In this document: piece after piece, positions 1 to 21,640 of the stretch
How the letters are laid out: every line of letters begins with the position of its first letter
How positions within the stretch are numbered: the first letter of the stretch is position 1
DNA from: Pseudorasbora parva
Taxonomy: Eukaryota; Chordata; Actinopteri; Cypriniformes; Gobionidae
DNA: 64,000 nt
Assembly (NCBI RefSeq): GCF_024679245.1
Contig: NC_090195.1
Coordinates: forward strand, 4,806,300 to 4,870,299
Direction: 5' to 3'
Notes under the pieces: model-generated
What the model was told of the DNA's origin: nothing
Seen by the model: the letters and a program-made list of their open reading frames with translations, nothing else
The model's database searches: none
Position numbers and translations under genes: made by a program

Positions 1-1273
1 ATCAGCGGCGGTTTAATTACTTTGATTAAGCTGCATGATGAATTTTTGTGTATATGTCTGTGTTGGGTTGAAAAGTTAATTATCCACACGGAGAGCTGTG
101 AGTGACGAAGACTGAAAGAAGTCAAACTCAAACTTCACAAAGGGCACAGAAAGGTTGGACGTCTGTTTATGTTTACATGCACCAACCCAAAGATCATTTG
201 CAGCCAATCAATATTGTTTCCTCAGGTGAACCGAATGAGAAATCACAGTACGCCCTTGACTTTCATTAAGCTGATTCATACAAGCATTAAACTTTCATAT
301 TCAACAGTTTAATGAAGAATTAAAATGCCAATGTTCATGACAGACAGACACAGACTTCTCCGTTACAGTTTAACGATGTCATAAAACCTGCTAGAAAACA
401 CATTTTAATGCATTTTTCACTTTTCAGGTCACTTTTTACTTTGCAGTATAAATACTTTATATGGAAGAAAACATTTCTTGATTCTTCATATATATATAAT
501 ATCTTGTTTTGCTTAAATTTAATCCTAATATCCTAATAGTACATCTTAAAGCTTTATCATGCATATTAATGTTTTATTTATTTATTTGGAAATATGCCTG
601 CATATATATATATTTTTTTCAGTTTTTGCATTGTGTTTTAACTGAACACATTGCACCTGATTATCATAATGCATCATTATCATAATTCCCTTTATTTTAA
701 TGTAATTTGCATATGATATACCTTCATTAATTTATGTTGGGGAGGGGGATCATTGCACAGAAAATGTGCTGGAGAAAATATCCTCAATGCAAATTAATCT
801 TAGGCTAGTTTTATTTTATTTTTACACAATTCTTCTTTTCTATTTGATTGTTTTGGTGGTGTAGTTGTGTGAGATTCACCCTATAGCAAATACGTCTGTG
901 TTTACAGCCTGTGCTTTGTATGAAGACAAAACTAGAGGGTAGGGAAAGATAATATTACAATGGACATCTTCAGGACAAAATAGTTTAAACTGACAAAGCA
1001 TACATGGTAAATTGTTCCCACTAGTTCTAGAAAAAAAAACCCAGAGATATGAAAAATTCCCCAGCTGCTTTATTCCCCATTTTCATGCATTTCATTACTG
1101 AGGGATATTTGAAGAATTTGAAACGAGGTCCTCTATACCCTTATCTGCATTTTGTCCTCTTTTTATTCGCTTCACTCTTTTTCTTCATTCTTTTTTTCCT
1201 CTTGAACTCCCTTGAGACTGAATCTGAACACCCCTTATCACTACAACTTAATGAGCTCCCAAGCATTACCAAC

Positions 1274-1376
<103 letters not shown>

Positions 1377-1469
1377 TATCAGGCTGGTAGCGTCTACTTA
1401 GTTTTCTAGTTCCCCTCAGTCTAATTGCGCATTTATTCTTTTACTCTCTAAAACAACTCATTAGTGTTT

Positions 1470-1474
<5 letters not shown>

Positions 1475-1552
<78 letters not shown>
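1475..1552. repeat. (GA)n microsatellite
   Basis: About 39 uninterrupted GA units. From 1553 to 2340 I see no gene, only unique-looking AT-rich sequence. Confidence 0.98.
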
Positions 1553-1555
<3 letters not shown>

Positions 1556-2346
1556 AGTTTTAATGACCTTCAGATAAGCAGGGAAAGATGATTCAAAGCA
1601 AAGTAGGATAAAAAGATGAATTAAGTAACTGGGAGAAAAGGCCAGAGAAAGAGCAATAGAGTCAGTTATCCGCATATCTCCCGTCTTTAATGATGTGTGA
1701 GTCTTATCAGCTGATTAAAATTACACACAAACCACCTTAAAAAGATAACTTATGCACTTCTGTGCATTTCTGGAGTGATAGAGACATACATGCACATATC
1801 AAGACGTATGGAATAAAGTGACACAGACTGGGTGAAATGTCAGGGAAGGTTAATAAGGGAAGGGTGAAGGATGATATTGATCCAGTTTAAAGTATTTATG
1901 CACTGAACAATTGTGTCTTCATTAGTTTCTATTGGCTGGTAGATAATAATCAGGGAAAACTGAACTGAATGGACTAAAGCTCCGAATTACTGTAAATATT
2001 TACATTACCTCACTGTAACAGGGTTGCCAACTCTCACGCATCTGGCGTGATACTCACGCTTTCAGGCTCTGTCTCACGCTCTCACTCCGCCCAACTCAAT
2101 CTCACGCCAAATTGCCAAACCTGCTTTTGATATTAAACAAAGCTATAAGCTTTAATTTTTTTAAATGTGTTTTAATGAAATTCAAACAATAAATAGCGTT
2201 TTGGCGCTAATGTGGCATAATGTTAAAGCCAGAGTCGTTGAAAAGCGGAGTTGCATGCTCTCGTCTCCCTGCGGTGCGCGCTGGTCACGTGGCCGTATGA
2301 GCGCTCAATACTTCTAGCGCCGTGCCAATGCATTAAAATGGCTTAA

Positions 2347-3654
2347 AGGGATCCCCTGGTGTTGAGACTTGTATGGCTTAATATAACATAAATGATGTCT
2401 CTTACTGAATTATGTAGTAGAAAACCCATGAAAGATCTACGTTATTTTAAAAATCGATTTTATATTTGGACCATGGGCGGCGCCATTTTGTTTGCGTTCT
2501 AGGTTGATGACGTAGAGTGGTTGAACTCCTCAATCAGCTGGCGTTACCCGTAGCTATTTTTACCACAACGCAACTCGAAAATTGTTTCAGAGTTTTAAAA
2601 ACAAAACCAATGAATTGCTTTGTAATTGTACTTGAAACACACTCAAACATACATGTGCACACAAACTCACCTACACAAGTCACAAACAGATCGGCGGGCG
2701 CGCACACGACAGGCTCTGTTTCAATCGAGATGTTGGGCTGCTCAGTCTCCACGACAGGGGCTGAATCCGAAATCGACCCTATACCCTGAAATAGGGCATT
2801 ATTTGAAGGGACGGCCATTTGTAGTGTTGTCCGACACCATAGTGGACATGTTCGAGTGCAGTCATTCAGTCTCACGTTCACCGCAATAACGAGTAAAGCC
2901 GATTTACAAACAGCTGTCCGACTTCACGCACTCAAACATACATGTGCACACAAACTCTCTCTCTCACACAGACTCACACACACCCCAACAGATCGGCGCG
3001 AACACACACACACACACACACCCCAACAGATCGGCGCGAACACACACACACCCCAACAGATCGGCGCGAACACACACACACACACGCACGCACGCACTGC
3101 GTGCGCGCATACATAACCCTCAATCTATTCCCTGTGTTGATCCTAGATAGACTGTTGATAGTAGATTAACTGTAATGCCTAATGTGAGCAGCAGAGGGAA
3201 ATATCTAGGTAGGACGATGGGATAAAGTAACGTGAGGAAGAGAGGCAGGATGTTTTGGTGATGATGCATGCGATTTAGACAGAGCAGTCAGGTGTGTGTG
3301 TGCGCGCCCGCCGATCTGTTTGTGACTTGTGTAGGTGAGTTTGTGTGCACATGTATGTTTGAGTGTGTTTTAAGTACAATTACAAAGCAATTCATTTGTT
3401 TTGTTTAACTCTGAAACAATTTTCGAGTTGCGTTGTGGTAAAAATAGCAACGGGTAACGCCAGCTGATTGAGGAGTTCAACCACTCTACGTCATCAACCT
3501 AGAACGCAAACAAAATGGCGCCGCCCATGGTCCAAATATAAAATCGATTTTTTAAATAACGTAGATCTTTCATGGGTTTTCTACTACATAATTCAGTAAG
3601 AGACATCATTTATGTTATATTAAGCCATACAAGTCTCAACACCATGGGATCCCT
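2347..3654. mobile_element. TTAA-flanked palindromic (foldback) DNA transposon
   Basis: The left arm (about 2347-2708) and right arm (about 3297-3654) are near-perfect inverted copies of roughly 360 bp, starting AGGGATCCC and ending GGGATCCCT. Each end abuts TTAA (2343-2346 and 3655-3658), the target duplication used by piggyBac- and Kolobok-type elements. The spacer holds three copies of a roughly 35-bp unit with the core CCCCAACAGATCGGCGCGAA (about 2985-3085) within AC-rich DNA. Open frames here resemble no transposase I know, so the copy is taken as non-autonomous. From 3660 to 4810 I see only AT-rich sequence. Confidence 0.8.
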
Positions 3655-4818
3655 TTAAGCGGATACACAACAGTTTCACCATATAGATGTTTGCTGCAAG
3701 TTTTGGTAAACAGTACAGCATAGTGTTAGTGTTTATTGATTATTAAGTCAGCCATATTTACAGGATCGTTTTATTATGGAGAGTTATAGAGATTCAACAT
3801 TGTTAACATTAATGTTATTCTTGTATTTAGCCCTCAGGTATTCCTTACTAATAGGTCACACTCATACTCATTCAATTATATTTATTGAATATTTTGAGGA
3901 GATCTTTTGGTACTAAATACTATTTGTGCAACAATTATTGTCAATAAATGACCACTTAAAATATTTTTCTTCTAATATTTGTATTTCTTCTAAAATTTAT
4001 ATTACAATTAGTGTAGTAATTAATATTAAAATAGAGAATTCCAATTCAAAGAGGCAAATTAGAGTCATTTTGTGGCTAACAAATATTAATGTTTATTTGT
4101 AATGCCATTAGGTGCCTTATGGCTCTTTAATAAATATACATGTATCTAATCTAGTTTCTTAAAAATATATTGCAGTCTTTGCATTCTAATAAATATTTAG
4201 ATATGATGATCAAACACTAGATTTCTTTAAATGTGAAATTTCAAAACTTAAATAACTTGCATCCTAATCTTTTTAATGAATAATGATACTTATATAAGCA
4301 GTCACAAGTGAATATTAAGGAATGGCACATATAATTTGACCCAAGAAATGTTTAAACTAGTGACAAAACAAAAATATTATTATGTACAGTATATATACTA
4401 GATATAAACTGATACTGAATCAAGATCAAAAGCATCACCCCCCCCCCCCCGGCCCTCAAAAAATCTCACTCCAACCTAAACTTAAAAGTTGGCAACCCTG
4501 CTGTAATAGTCTAGAGATTCACATTAAATCACTCTTTTTTATTTTCATAACCTTACTTTACTTTACTTTAAAGTATTCATAAATACTTTACCTCTCTAGG
4601 ATGGTGTAAGTATTGACTTTACCGTATGATACTGTAAACATTGTCTTTAGTGTAATCCTGTATACATTAGATTACTCTGTTGCTGTAAATATGCACAATA
4701 TATTACTGTGATACAGTAAATATTTAGGCGATTTAACATCACTGTTGTGTTAACTAAAACTAAGTGTTAAAACAAATTCTGTAATTGATTAATTGATAAA
4801 ATCCTTGAATTGACTTAA

Positions 4819-5910
4819 AGGGAGGGTGAAAAACACTCAGTCAATCTCATGTCAATCTTGAGTACATATAGAGTAGTATTGCATCCTTCATATCTCCGAA
4901 AAGTCTTTAGTTTTATTATATTTGTAAAAGAAATATGGGCTGTACTGAGTCTTTCCGGGCGGCTGGAGGCGTATCGAGTGGGCGGAGCTAAAGAATGACA
5001 AGCGCGCAGCTATTGCAAGAGAGCTTCTGAATGGAAAAGAAAACGTTGCCCTGAATAAACCATGGCTATCAATCAGATTCAACTAATACATATGATCCAG
5101 AATCATTCGGAGGCTGAAATAAATTGAACAGGATAAACAACAACAGCAGGACGTCCGTCTCTGTGGTATGGACTGTATTTAGTTTTTTGTCAACATTTGC
5201 GTTTGTTTACTCGCAGTTTATGAGGACATGATTCGGTTTATGGACTATTGTATGTGACTAAAGCTTAGCAGTAGCAAGCAAAACGGTTTTGCACGTCAGA
5301 TAGTGTATAAAAAACACTGGAGTAACGTTAGCGCATTTGAATGAAGAAGCACGATTTGTGAGAACGTAAAACTAGCCTAGGTTTATGTTTGGGTGGTTTT
5401 ACAATAATCAAACTGACATATTAGTCAGCTAAACAAATGTATTTAAACACACACCATACATCGCATGCTCCATTGATAAATTAACTATAGCCTACGCGAT
5501 CGTGTCGTTTACTGATGTTTACTCACGCGACGATAGCCAATAGCACAGACATTTGAAGCAGTTTTACTCACCGGCTGTTTCCAAAGCAGGACCGAACCTT
5601 TATCGCTGGGAATGCTCCGTCAAAAACACACTTCTTGTTGATTTCATGAAGTCCTGACAGCAGTGACCATGGAGATACAAGGACCATACAAGGACCTTCC
5701 GCTCTGTCGACGTCAAGCGTCCCATACTCGAAAAAAAACTCCGAAACTTGTGAGAAACCGGAAGGAGTATTTTTAACACAGAAATACTCCATCAAACGTC
5801 CAACATTAGTTTTTGAAACTTTGTCTATGTTTAGGATGGGAATCCAAGTCTTTAACAGTGTAAAAAGATCAGTATGCATGAAACAGCATTTCCCCCCCCC
5901 CCCCCCCCCC
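4819..5910. mobile_element. TTAA-type DNA element, family B copy 1
   Basis: It follows TTAA (4815-4818), begins AGGGAGGGTGAAA, and is homologous over its length to the copies at 19001-20199 and 38172-39364. Its right end is replaced by a C-run followed by an A-run (5890-5920), so the right TTAA is not intact. Compared with the other copies it lacks a stretch of roughly 230 bp near 5660-5690. The frame at 5568-5912 on the minus strand is shared with the other copies but shows no known domain. From 5940 to 7170 I see no gene. Confidence 0.75.
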
Positions 5911-7177
5911 AAAAAAAAACACTTAATTTAAACATGTACTCCTGTCCTATACAAAGCATGCTAGGAACTAGAATTCTGCCCAATTTTCAAGGTTATCAAT
6001 TTCATAATGTGAAATTTTCATTTACAATCCCACACTATATTAAGTTCATTTAATGATCAACATTATTATGTCAACATAACTCATCAAAATAATGTTTTGC
6101 AACTTAAACGATTTAATAAAATAAATAAATGATACTTTTTAACTCTTACCCATGCATGATGCATTTATTTAATTTGTAATAGGTGTAGTTTAAAAAATTG
6201 ACTGATCACAAAAAAACAGGCAATTCAGTTTGCTTTTAATCTGTTTAATTAGCTGTTTATCATTCAGAACAATCTACGACTGTATGACAATCCTTACAGC
6301 AGCTAAATAACATCTAGCTTTAAATATTTTCTTTTTTTTAAATAAAAAACACCAACTATTGTAGCTCGATACTCCAAGGTCGCTTAGCAAAACCCATCAC
6401 TATTAAACCGTTATGATTGCTATTATCTCATACTAGCCACAACAGATAACTCCTTCAGATTGTATCAGATTCTGTTTGTGAGTTTATTTTAGATGAGAAA
6501 ATGTGCACCATACCTCAAACATTAACATGAACTGCTCTATACCACCTATATCAATATCTAATGCATCCTATGTAAACATACACTTTAATTTAAGACTAAA
6601 AACAGTCTCTTTAGTAGTCAGTTAATTGATCGTTTGTTCTCTGATACAAAAGAAGCTACAAATTAGCACTACCTGACGAAACACAATCACAATGTACTAG
6701 GGAGCAGATGCTCTCGTGTTCTTGAGATCCCTTGAGGCTCTGCTTACCTAATTGACCCATTATACAAGAACACACAAGGTGTTAAGATCGCGAATCCTGG
6801 TGCATTTCTTCAAAAAATCTAATAGAAAGGTGTTTGAATGCTAAAACATCAAATACAAAGAGACATAATAAAATCCCTGTGATCTATAGAGACCGTGCCT
6901 TTACTCTGCAGAGGAAGCTTTGAAGAAGTCCTGTGTCTTTGAGGAAGTTCCTCAATAGTCTCAAGGTCATCGTGGATCATCCAGTTGTCTCTTAAAACAA
7001 AAAAATTCCAGTATAAAACATATTTTCCTGTTCTATTGGTGCACATAATTCTGTCATAGGCTGGTTTGAAAGTCACATGATGATAAGCCTCCGCAAAGAA
7101 AAGATGGCGTTCAGTATCTTCACGCCTTTGGGGAATTTCCCTGTTTGCCGAGTTTCAGTGCACTATAGAAAAGTTAA

Positions 7178-8741
7178 AGGGATAGTTCACCCTAAAATGA
7201 GAATTAAGTCATAATTTACTCCCCCTGGTGTTGTTCTGATGTTGTATGCCCTTCTTTCTTTTATGGTCCGTAAAAGGAGGATGAAAAATAAAATGTCTCG
7301 CTCATGCTTGTCCATATAATGAAAGTGAATAGCGACCAGCATCAAGCTTTTAAAAAAGGCGCGGAAATAACACAGATTGATCCCATGCAAAACGTGCCAT
7401 ATATTTCAAGTCCTCTTGTCATTTCCAGAGAGTTGAATTCATTAAACAAGCTCCAAGCAGGGTTGTTATCCTTAACTAAAACTAAAAACATTACTGGAAA
7501 TAAAATCAACATTGACTGAAATAATATATTGAACTAGCTTTCATATCTCAACATTTCTCATTTTCGTTTAAATGACTAAAAGACTAAGAGTCAAAACTAA
7601 AGTCTAAAACTATAGACATATTAAAAATAAAACTAATGAAGATGACAAAAACAAACAAAAATTACTAAAACTTAACCTAAAATTCAAAGTATAATAGTAT
7701 ATCAAAATAACACTGGCTTCAAGGACAAAAAAGCACTACAAAAGAAGTCCATACACTATATTCTAAGTCTTGTAAAGCCACACTTTCATCAGAAACAAGC
7801 CAAAATGTGAATTAAAAGATATCCCTCATGCAGTATTTCTCAAATATCATTCAATTCAAATATAACATCTAGATGCATCAAATTTGGTGCAGTGCAAATG
7901 TGTGCTAAATTCGTACCTTTAGCGGTACATCAGCTTGCCACTGAGGAAGTTTCCTCAAAGGGACAACTTTAAACTTGATCTACTCCTAAAAGTCGGATAT
8001 TAGTACCGTAGACAATATGCACTAATATATAGCTTTTAGGGGTAAATAAGGTACAAGATTGTTCTCTTACAAGTACTGGTATGATATTTGCACATTCTTT
8101 CTGACCGTGAAGGTGCACAATATTTGAAGCAAAAAAAAAGCATCAATGCAATTTTTGGTTAACAATGACTTTTCCTCACATAAATCTATCGTATGGCTTT
8201 AGAGGACTCAGAATATGGTATTGATGTCATGTCAGGATCTCGACAGCTACATTACCCATTATGGAGCGTTGTGCAGTATTGTTTAGTTTGTGTTTCACGC
8301 AAGAATGTACGGAGCCCCTAAAGAGAGTTTGCTTTCCTGTTCTCTTCTAAATGTTTCACGTTCCCCCAAGAAACTTTGCATTCACTCACAAAATGTTTGC
8401 AGTCCATCAAAAAATGTGGGTTTGCGCGAAAACCTTTCTGAAAAAGCGTTTCTGAGGGGGATGCAAACATTTGGCTAGCGAACGCAAAGTTTCTCATGCA
8501 ATGCAAAAGTTTTGCTAGCAAGCACTAAGTTCCTCATGGGAATTCAAAAGTTCTGCTAGCGGACACAAAGTTTCTCGTGGCAATGCAAACGTTTCGCTAG
8601 AGAACGCAAAGTTTCTCAAGGCAACGCGAAAGCATTGAAATATTCCCATCTCATATCTTTCCCTCACCATGTCCCTTTAGGAGCTCCATAAGAAAGAAAG
8701 ACATTTTTGTTCTTTTTTTTTTTTTTAAGTGAACTATTCCT
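7178..8741. mobile_element. TTAA-flanked DNA element, family C copy 1
   Basis: The ends are inverted: AGGGATAGTTCACCC at the left and GTGAACTATTCCT at the right. TTAA lies on both sides (7174-7177, 8742-8745). This terminus is very common in zebrafish-type genomes. The interior carries a degenerate tandem repeat (8455-8640). No transposase frame is seen, so it is probably non-autonomous or composite. Confidence 0.7.
8455..8640. repeat. Degenerate ~45-bp tandem repeat
   Basis: Four or more diverged units share a core resembling GCTAGCGAACGCAAAGTTTC followed by TCATGCAATGCAAAAG. The array lies inside the element at 7178-8741. More diverged units may extend left to about 8340. Confidence 0.65.
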
Positions 8742-9005
8742 TTAAATTGAAAGCAATTATGTTAAACTCAGTATGTTTTTCCTTGTGAAACTAATTAATT
8801 TCAAGAGCTAAAGTGACCTACTAAAGTTATTCTGATCCTGTTGATCTCCTTTTACTCTAAATTAGTGAGGTTTCAAAGTCACCATGTAATAGTTTTGCTA
8901 GTTTTTAATAACCTACGCCGTTCTTGTCAATCTTGTGCAAGCGTTTTTCCAGTAGTAGTCCTGAAGTAGTATTGCTACCTGTCTCGTGGAATCCCAGTTT
9001 AGGCT

Positions 9006-16425
<7,420 letters not shown>

Positions 16426-17524
16426 CCAAACGCCGCGTCCAGACCGCAATCGTCTAGGAATGCATTCCTTGTTTGTTGTGTTTCCAAAACAGCATGATCT
16501 TCAGTCACAAAGAATGAGTTTCCTCAGCTCTCCTGAAGGACGTCTGTGTCTCACACACACACACACTGCTCTACATCCTCAGCCTGCGCTCATGTGGAAA
16601 AATCAGTCCTGTTAGTGTTTCCTGCTTCTTTGTGAAGGATCTGCTTAACCACGAGGAGAGGGGAGCTGGTGTGTGTGTGTGTTCTGTCATCAGTGCTGAT
16701 GTACAGTGTGTGTGTGTGAGAGAGAGAGATGGAGGGGAGGGGGTTGCATGCGTGCGTGTCTATGCGTGAATGACCTACTTCATTGCCTTTGCGCTCCTGG
16801 ATGCTGGAAGAGCGGCGCTGGTGCTCGTCGCGCGGGTCTGTCTGCGGCATCCAGGGTCCCTTTGGGGATGTCAGATGTGCTCATCCAATGGCCAGTCTCT
16901 TGTTCCTGTGTTCACATGATCACAGAGCCCCTCAAGCCCGCAGCGTCCTCGGCATTCAGGCGTCATTTTCACCCCCAATTTAATGCAGGACATGGAGCCT
17001 ATTTTTAGACCTTTTTCGCAATCCGTGACATTCAAACACATTTCTCATCCAAGTTCTCATTGTCATTCGTGTAATGTGTAGTTTTTTTTTTCACCATTGA
17101 GATATATTTTAAAATATTTTTAATTAGTTTTAATTTTTTAGATTGTATAGTTTTATTTTATTTTGTCAGTGGTCCGTATTGTAAGGAGTAAAACGGCTTC
17201 TGGAACAAGAGCAAATGTGGAGCGGGGCTTGATTTTGTCCTTTGATTGGATGGACAATTGATTGTGGTTTGCTATTGGTTGATCTCATGTGAGTGGCAGG
17301 TTGCCCCGCCCTCGTCATCAGAGAAGAGAGGTCGTTGCAAGGATGGGAAGTTATTTTGATTCAAGATTATGAAGCACACTAATTAAAAAAATAATTATGT
17401 GCACAGATAAATCTTTTAATAAACACTGCAATATTCCATAAAAACAAGAATGACCAGTTTTGATGTCATGGTGACTTTAAATTAGTGCTGTTAGATTGAT
17501 TAATCACTAAAAGTTTGTAAATAT

Positions 17525-18345
17525 ATACAGTACAGGCCAAAAGTTTGGACACATTACTGTAATGTTTTTGTAAGAAGTGTCTTCTGCTCATCAAGCCTGC
17601 ATTCATTTAATCAAAAATAGATGTTAATGTTTTAATATTGTGATATAATATTTGGTTTTCAATTTATTATACTTTAAATTATCATTTTTTCCTGTGATGC
17701 AAAGCTGAATTTTTCAGGATCATTCCTCCAGTCTTCAGTGATCATGATCCTTCAGATATCATTCTGATATGATTATTTATTATGAGTGTTGGAAACAGTT
17801 CTGCTGCCTAATATATTTGATGAATAAAAGGTTCAAAAGAACTGAATTTATTCAAAATAAAAACATATTTTCCAGTAATATAAATTTACTCCTTTACTAT
17901 CAATTTAACACATCCTTGCTGAATAAAATTATTGATTTTTTTTTAAAGAAAAAAAGACTGACCCCAAATGACTGACCAGTAGTGTATATTGTTGTTACAA
18001 AAGATTTCTATTTTTAAAACATTTTGCTTCTTTTTTTATTTTTTTAACTTTTTATTCATCAAAGTCTTATAATAAAGTATCACAGGTTATGAAAAAATTT
18101 TAAACAGCAGAACTGTTTCCAACTTTGAAAATGAATCATCATATCAGACTGATTTCTGAAGGATCATGATCACTGAAGACTGGAGGAATGATCCTGAAAA
18201 TTCAGAAATAAATGATACTAAATGATTTTTAAATGATAAAGTATACTAAATTGAAAACCAATTATTTTAAATTGCAATAATATATCACAATATTAAATTT
18301 TTTTCTGTATTTTTGATCAAATGAATGCAGGCTTGATGAGACACA
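17525..18345. mobile_element. Inverted-repeat MITE-like element
   Basis: The block 17580-17815 recurs inverted at about 18085-18335; for example AATGATCCTGAAAATTCAG at the right mirrors CTGAATTTTTCAGGATCATT at the left. The left part carries CCAAAAGTTTGGACACAT, a terminus of a very common fish DNA repeat. AT-rich sequence fills the loop. No coding potential is seen. The stretch 16640-17520, upstream of sbk1, shows GT tracts and GC-rich DNA near 16780-16860 but no gene. Confidence 0.65.
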
Positions 18346-18535
18346 CACACAAACACACACATATCATATGTGCCACCTTTATAACAATAAGTATTGATTA
18401 TTATTATTAACAGGAACAACTATTATGTAAATACCTTTATTAATAAATGTAATACAGTTCGTAGATGGGATGGAAGGAGGCGGGAACTGGCGAACGTTCA
18501 ACATTTATTCAAAATAAATAAACAAAACAAAAGTA

Positions 18536-18870
18536 AAACCGCGGGCAGCCCGTCACGGACGACTGCCCGCAAACACACAAAATAAAACGTGGGCAGCCCC
18601 TCACAGGCGACTACTCACAAACACACAAAATAAAACGTGGGCAGCCCCTCACGGACGACTACTCACAAACACACAAAATAAAACGTGGGCAGCCCCTCAC
18701 GGACGACTACTCACAAACACACAAAATAAAACGTGGGCAGCCCCTCACAGGCGACTACTCACAAACACACAAAATAAAACGTGGGCAGCCCCTCACGGAC
18801 GACTACTCACAAACACACAAAATAAAACGTGGGCAGCCCCTCACAGGCGACTACTCACAAACACATAAAA
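18536..18870. repeat. 48-bp minisatellite
   Basis: About seven head-to-tail copies of a 48-bp unit beginning ACGTGGGCAGCCCCTCAC and ending in CACAAAATAAA. Units begin near 18587, 18635, 18683, 18731, 18779 and 18827. Two unit types, CACGGACGACT and CACAGGCGACT, are interspersed. Confidence 0.95.
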
Positions 18871-19000
18871 AAAACATAACATTAAATCCAGGCCTGGTCC
18901 TCTCTCGTCTTCCGCCGCCCTTGCTCCTCCTTATATGCTCCCGTCACATGGCCGCGAGACGAGACCGGTGTGCCACGCAGCTGGCACTTGTCAACATTAA

Positions 19001-20199
19001 AGGGGGGGTGAAACACTCAGTTTCAGTCAATCTCATGTCAATCTTGAGTACCTATAGAGTAGTATTGCATCCTTCATATCTCCGAAAAGTCTTTAGTTTT
19101 ATCATATTTATAAAAGAAATATGGGCTGTACCGAGTCTTTCCGGAAAAAAACGAGCGCCTGGAGGCGTATCGTGTGGGCGGAGCTAAAGAGTGACAAGCG
19201 CGCAAAGCGGTGACGTCCTCAAGCGTGGAGAAACCCATCTATCTCAGCTAATACAGATAATGATCCACAATCAAATCTGAGGGAGAAATAAATTGAACAG
19301 GAGAATTGAACGGCAACAGCAGGACGTCCGTCTCTGTGGTATGTAAGTTACTGTATTTAATGGCCTCTCCACATTTCTGTGTCTTTACTCGCAGTGTATG
19401 AGGACATGATTCGGTTTATGGACTATTGTATGCGACTAGACCTTAGAAGTAGCAAGCAAAACGGTTTTGCACGTCAGAATACTGTAACGTTATACAGAAC
19501 AACAATGGAGTAACCGTTAGCGCATTTGAATGACGAAGCACGCGATCGTGTCGTTTACTGATGTTTACTCACGCGACGATAGCCAACAGCACAGACATTT
19601 GAAGCAGTTTAACTCACCGGCTGCTTCCAAAGCAGGACCGAACCTTTATCGCTGGGACCGCTCCGTCAAAAACACACTTCTTTGGTATGATTTGGTAAAG
19701 TCCTGACAGCAGTGGCGTGTAAATCCATTTTGAGACGCGACTAAAACGATGTTGTGAAGCTTCCCGTCATTTCTGCGTTCAAATCGGTTCAAATGCTGCG
19801 CTGCCTTCCCAGAATGATGTGCTGAAGCGTTGAAGTCGCTCGACGTAACCCATAGGAATAAAGAGAAGCGCGGCGCCACATAAGTGTTCACGGACGACTG
19901 GATCTGCAGCTGAGAGACTGTTTACAGCATGCTCTAGTCACGCACGCGCGCACCCTACCGGGAGAAGAGCCCGTACGGCCCATACAAGGACCTTCCGATC
20001 TATTAACGTCAAGTAGACCCATACTCGAAAAAAACTCTCTGAAACTTGTGAGAAACCGGAAGGAGTATTTTTGACAAAGAAATACTCCATCAAACGTCCA
20101 ACATTAGTTTTTGAAACTTTGTCTATGTTTAGGATGGGAATCCAAGTCTTTAACAGTGTAAAAAGCTCAGTATGCATGAAACAGCATTTCACCCTCCCT
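19001..20199. mobile_element. TTAA-type DNA element, family B copy 2 (complete)
   Basis: The ends are AGGGGGGGTGAAACAC and TTTCACCCTCCCT, with TTAA on both sides (18997-19000 and 20200-20203). This is the best complete copy of family B at 1199 bp. Two minus-strand frames (about 19646-19891 and 19938-20267) are conserved in copy 3 at 38799-39065 and 39106-39375, but no known transposase domain is visible. It is probably a non-autonomous piggyBac- or Kolobok-like element. Confidence 0.8.
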
Positions 20200-20466
20200 T
20201 TAATCACCGGCCCGCTCTCGCGGTCCCTCGCCCCGCTGCCTGTCACACCACAATAAACATAAAACATTTTGTCAATGTGTTCAAGGATTCAGAATATATG
20301 ATGCAGCACAACAAACACCATCATGATGCATACAAATCTCCCCCTGACAGCATTGTTTTGAATCTTCATTATTCAAAACCTAACCGACCACAATGACATC
20401 ATTGTGATCTTTACATACTCATTTCTTTTATTATTTAATGGAGCGTAACAGTCAGGCTAAAGATAT

Positions 20467-20515
20467 ACATTTGCATTTATGCATTTGGCAGATTGTTTAA
20501 TCTTAAGCGATTTAC
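20467..20515 (-). repeat. V-SINE/L2-like 3' tail, inverted fragment
   Basis: The reverse complement reads as a decayed form of the AAGTCGCTTTGG ... CTGCTAAATGCATAAATG tail seen at 11098-11158. Confidence 0.45.
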
Positions 20516-21129
20516 TTATTTATTTGATTTGTTAAAGGCCTAAATCATAATCTTAACAAAAATTTCAAAACGATTATTTTGCTGCCTTTAGGAAATGTAG
20601 CTAAATATAGTTAAATGACACTGATGTTTCCTCTCATTAATGGCAGGAAACCGTGTTTTGACAAGCGTCTGAAAGCCCAAATACATAATAATCTCACCTC
20701 TTCTTTGTGTTATGCCACAGTTTCTGCTTTCATTATGCTTCCTCTCATCCTTCTGCCTGTACACTTTTTGTCCTAGTTTAAGTAGCTGTCTCCTCACTTT
20801 ATCCAGGTCGACATGTTGTTTTGTTCGGAAACACTATGTCTTTTAAAATATGGGCTTGAATGTGGAATACTGCTGCAAAAGTCTGTCCATATTTATGCAC
20901 AATAATTATTTAATAGTAATTAAATACTTCACTAATTATAATATGACATAACATTGTGAGGTAGGGTACAACTTTAGCATTAAGCTTATGCATTTATAAA
21001 CATCCAGTAATAATACAAACAAACTGTAATTACATTCAAATATACAAATTATTAAAAATATATAATTATTAATTTACACACTAACAATTATTATTATTAA
21101 GTGTGTACATTAAGATTTGTTCATTATTA

Positions 21130-21640
21130 TCATCTTTATTATTTATATAATATTGTAGAAAAGTTTGTTCATGGGTTCATGACCTCAAGGCTAGATTGTT
21201 GTGATGCTCTACTGGGTGGTTGCCCTGCTCGCTTAATAAAGAAACTCCAGCTGGTCCAAAATGCAGGAGCTTTAGTTCTTACTAGAACCAGGAAGTATGA
21301 CTATATTAGCCTGGGTTAGGTCAACACTGCGCTGGCTCCCTATTAAAAATCATATTTAAAAATCTTGCTGATTACTTAACTATCATGTCTATTGGACTCT
21401 CAAAATTATTGTCTACTGCGATCTAAAAATTCTGGCCTGTTGATAATACCTAGAATATCTACATCAACTGCAGGCGGTCAATCCTTTTCCTATTTAGCAC
21501 CTAAACTCTGGAACAGTGTCTTCCTAGCATTGTTCGGGAAGCAGACACACTCTTGTCAGTTTAAATCTAAAAACACATCTCTTTTTAACCTGACTTACAC
21601 ATACATTTTTATTATTCAAATCAGTTAAATTATTTTTTAT
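21130..21640 (+). mobile_element. L2/CR1-like LINE 3' fragment (reverse transcriptase end)
   Basis: Translated in two frames it shows the conserved C-terminal pattern of fish L2-type reverse transcriptases: SRLDCCDALLGGCPARLIKK, LQLVQNAGALVLTRTRKY, later LRSKNSGLLIIPRIS, then YLAPKLWNSVF and a QFKSKNTSLFNLTYT tail. A frameshift near 21310-21390 and a shortened middle show a dead 5'-truncated copy. Confidence 0.75.
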
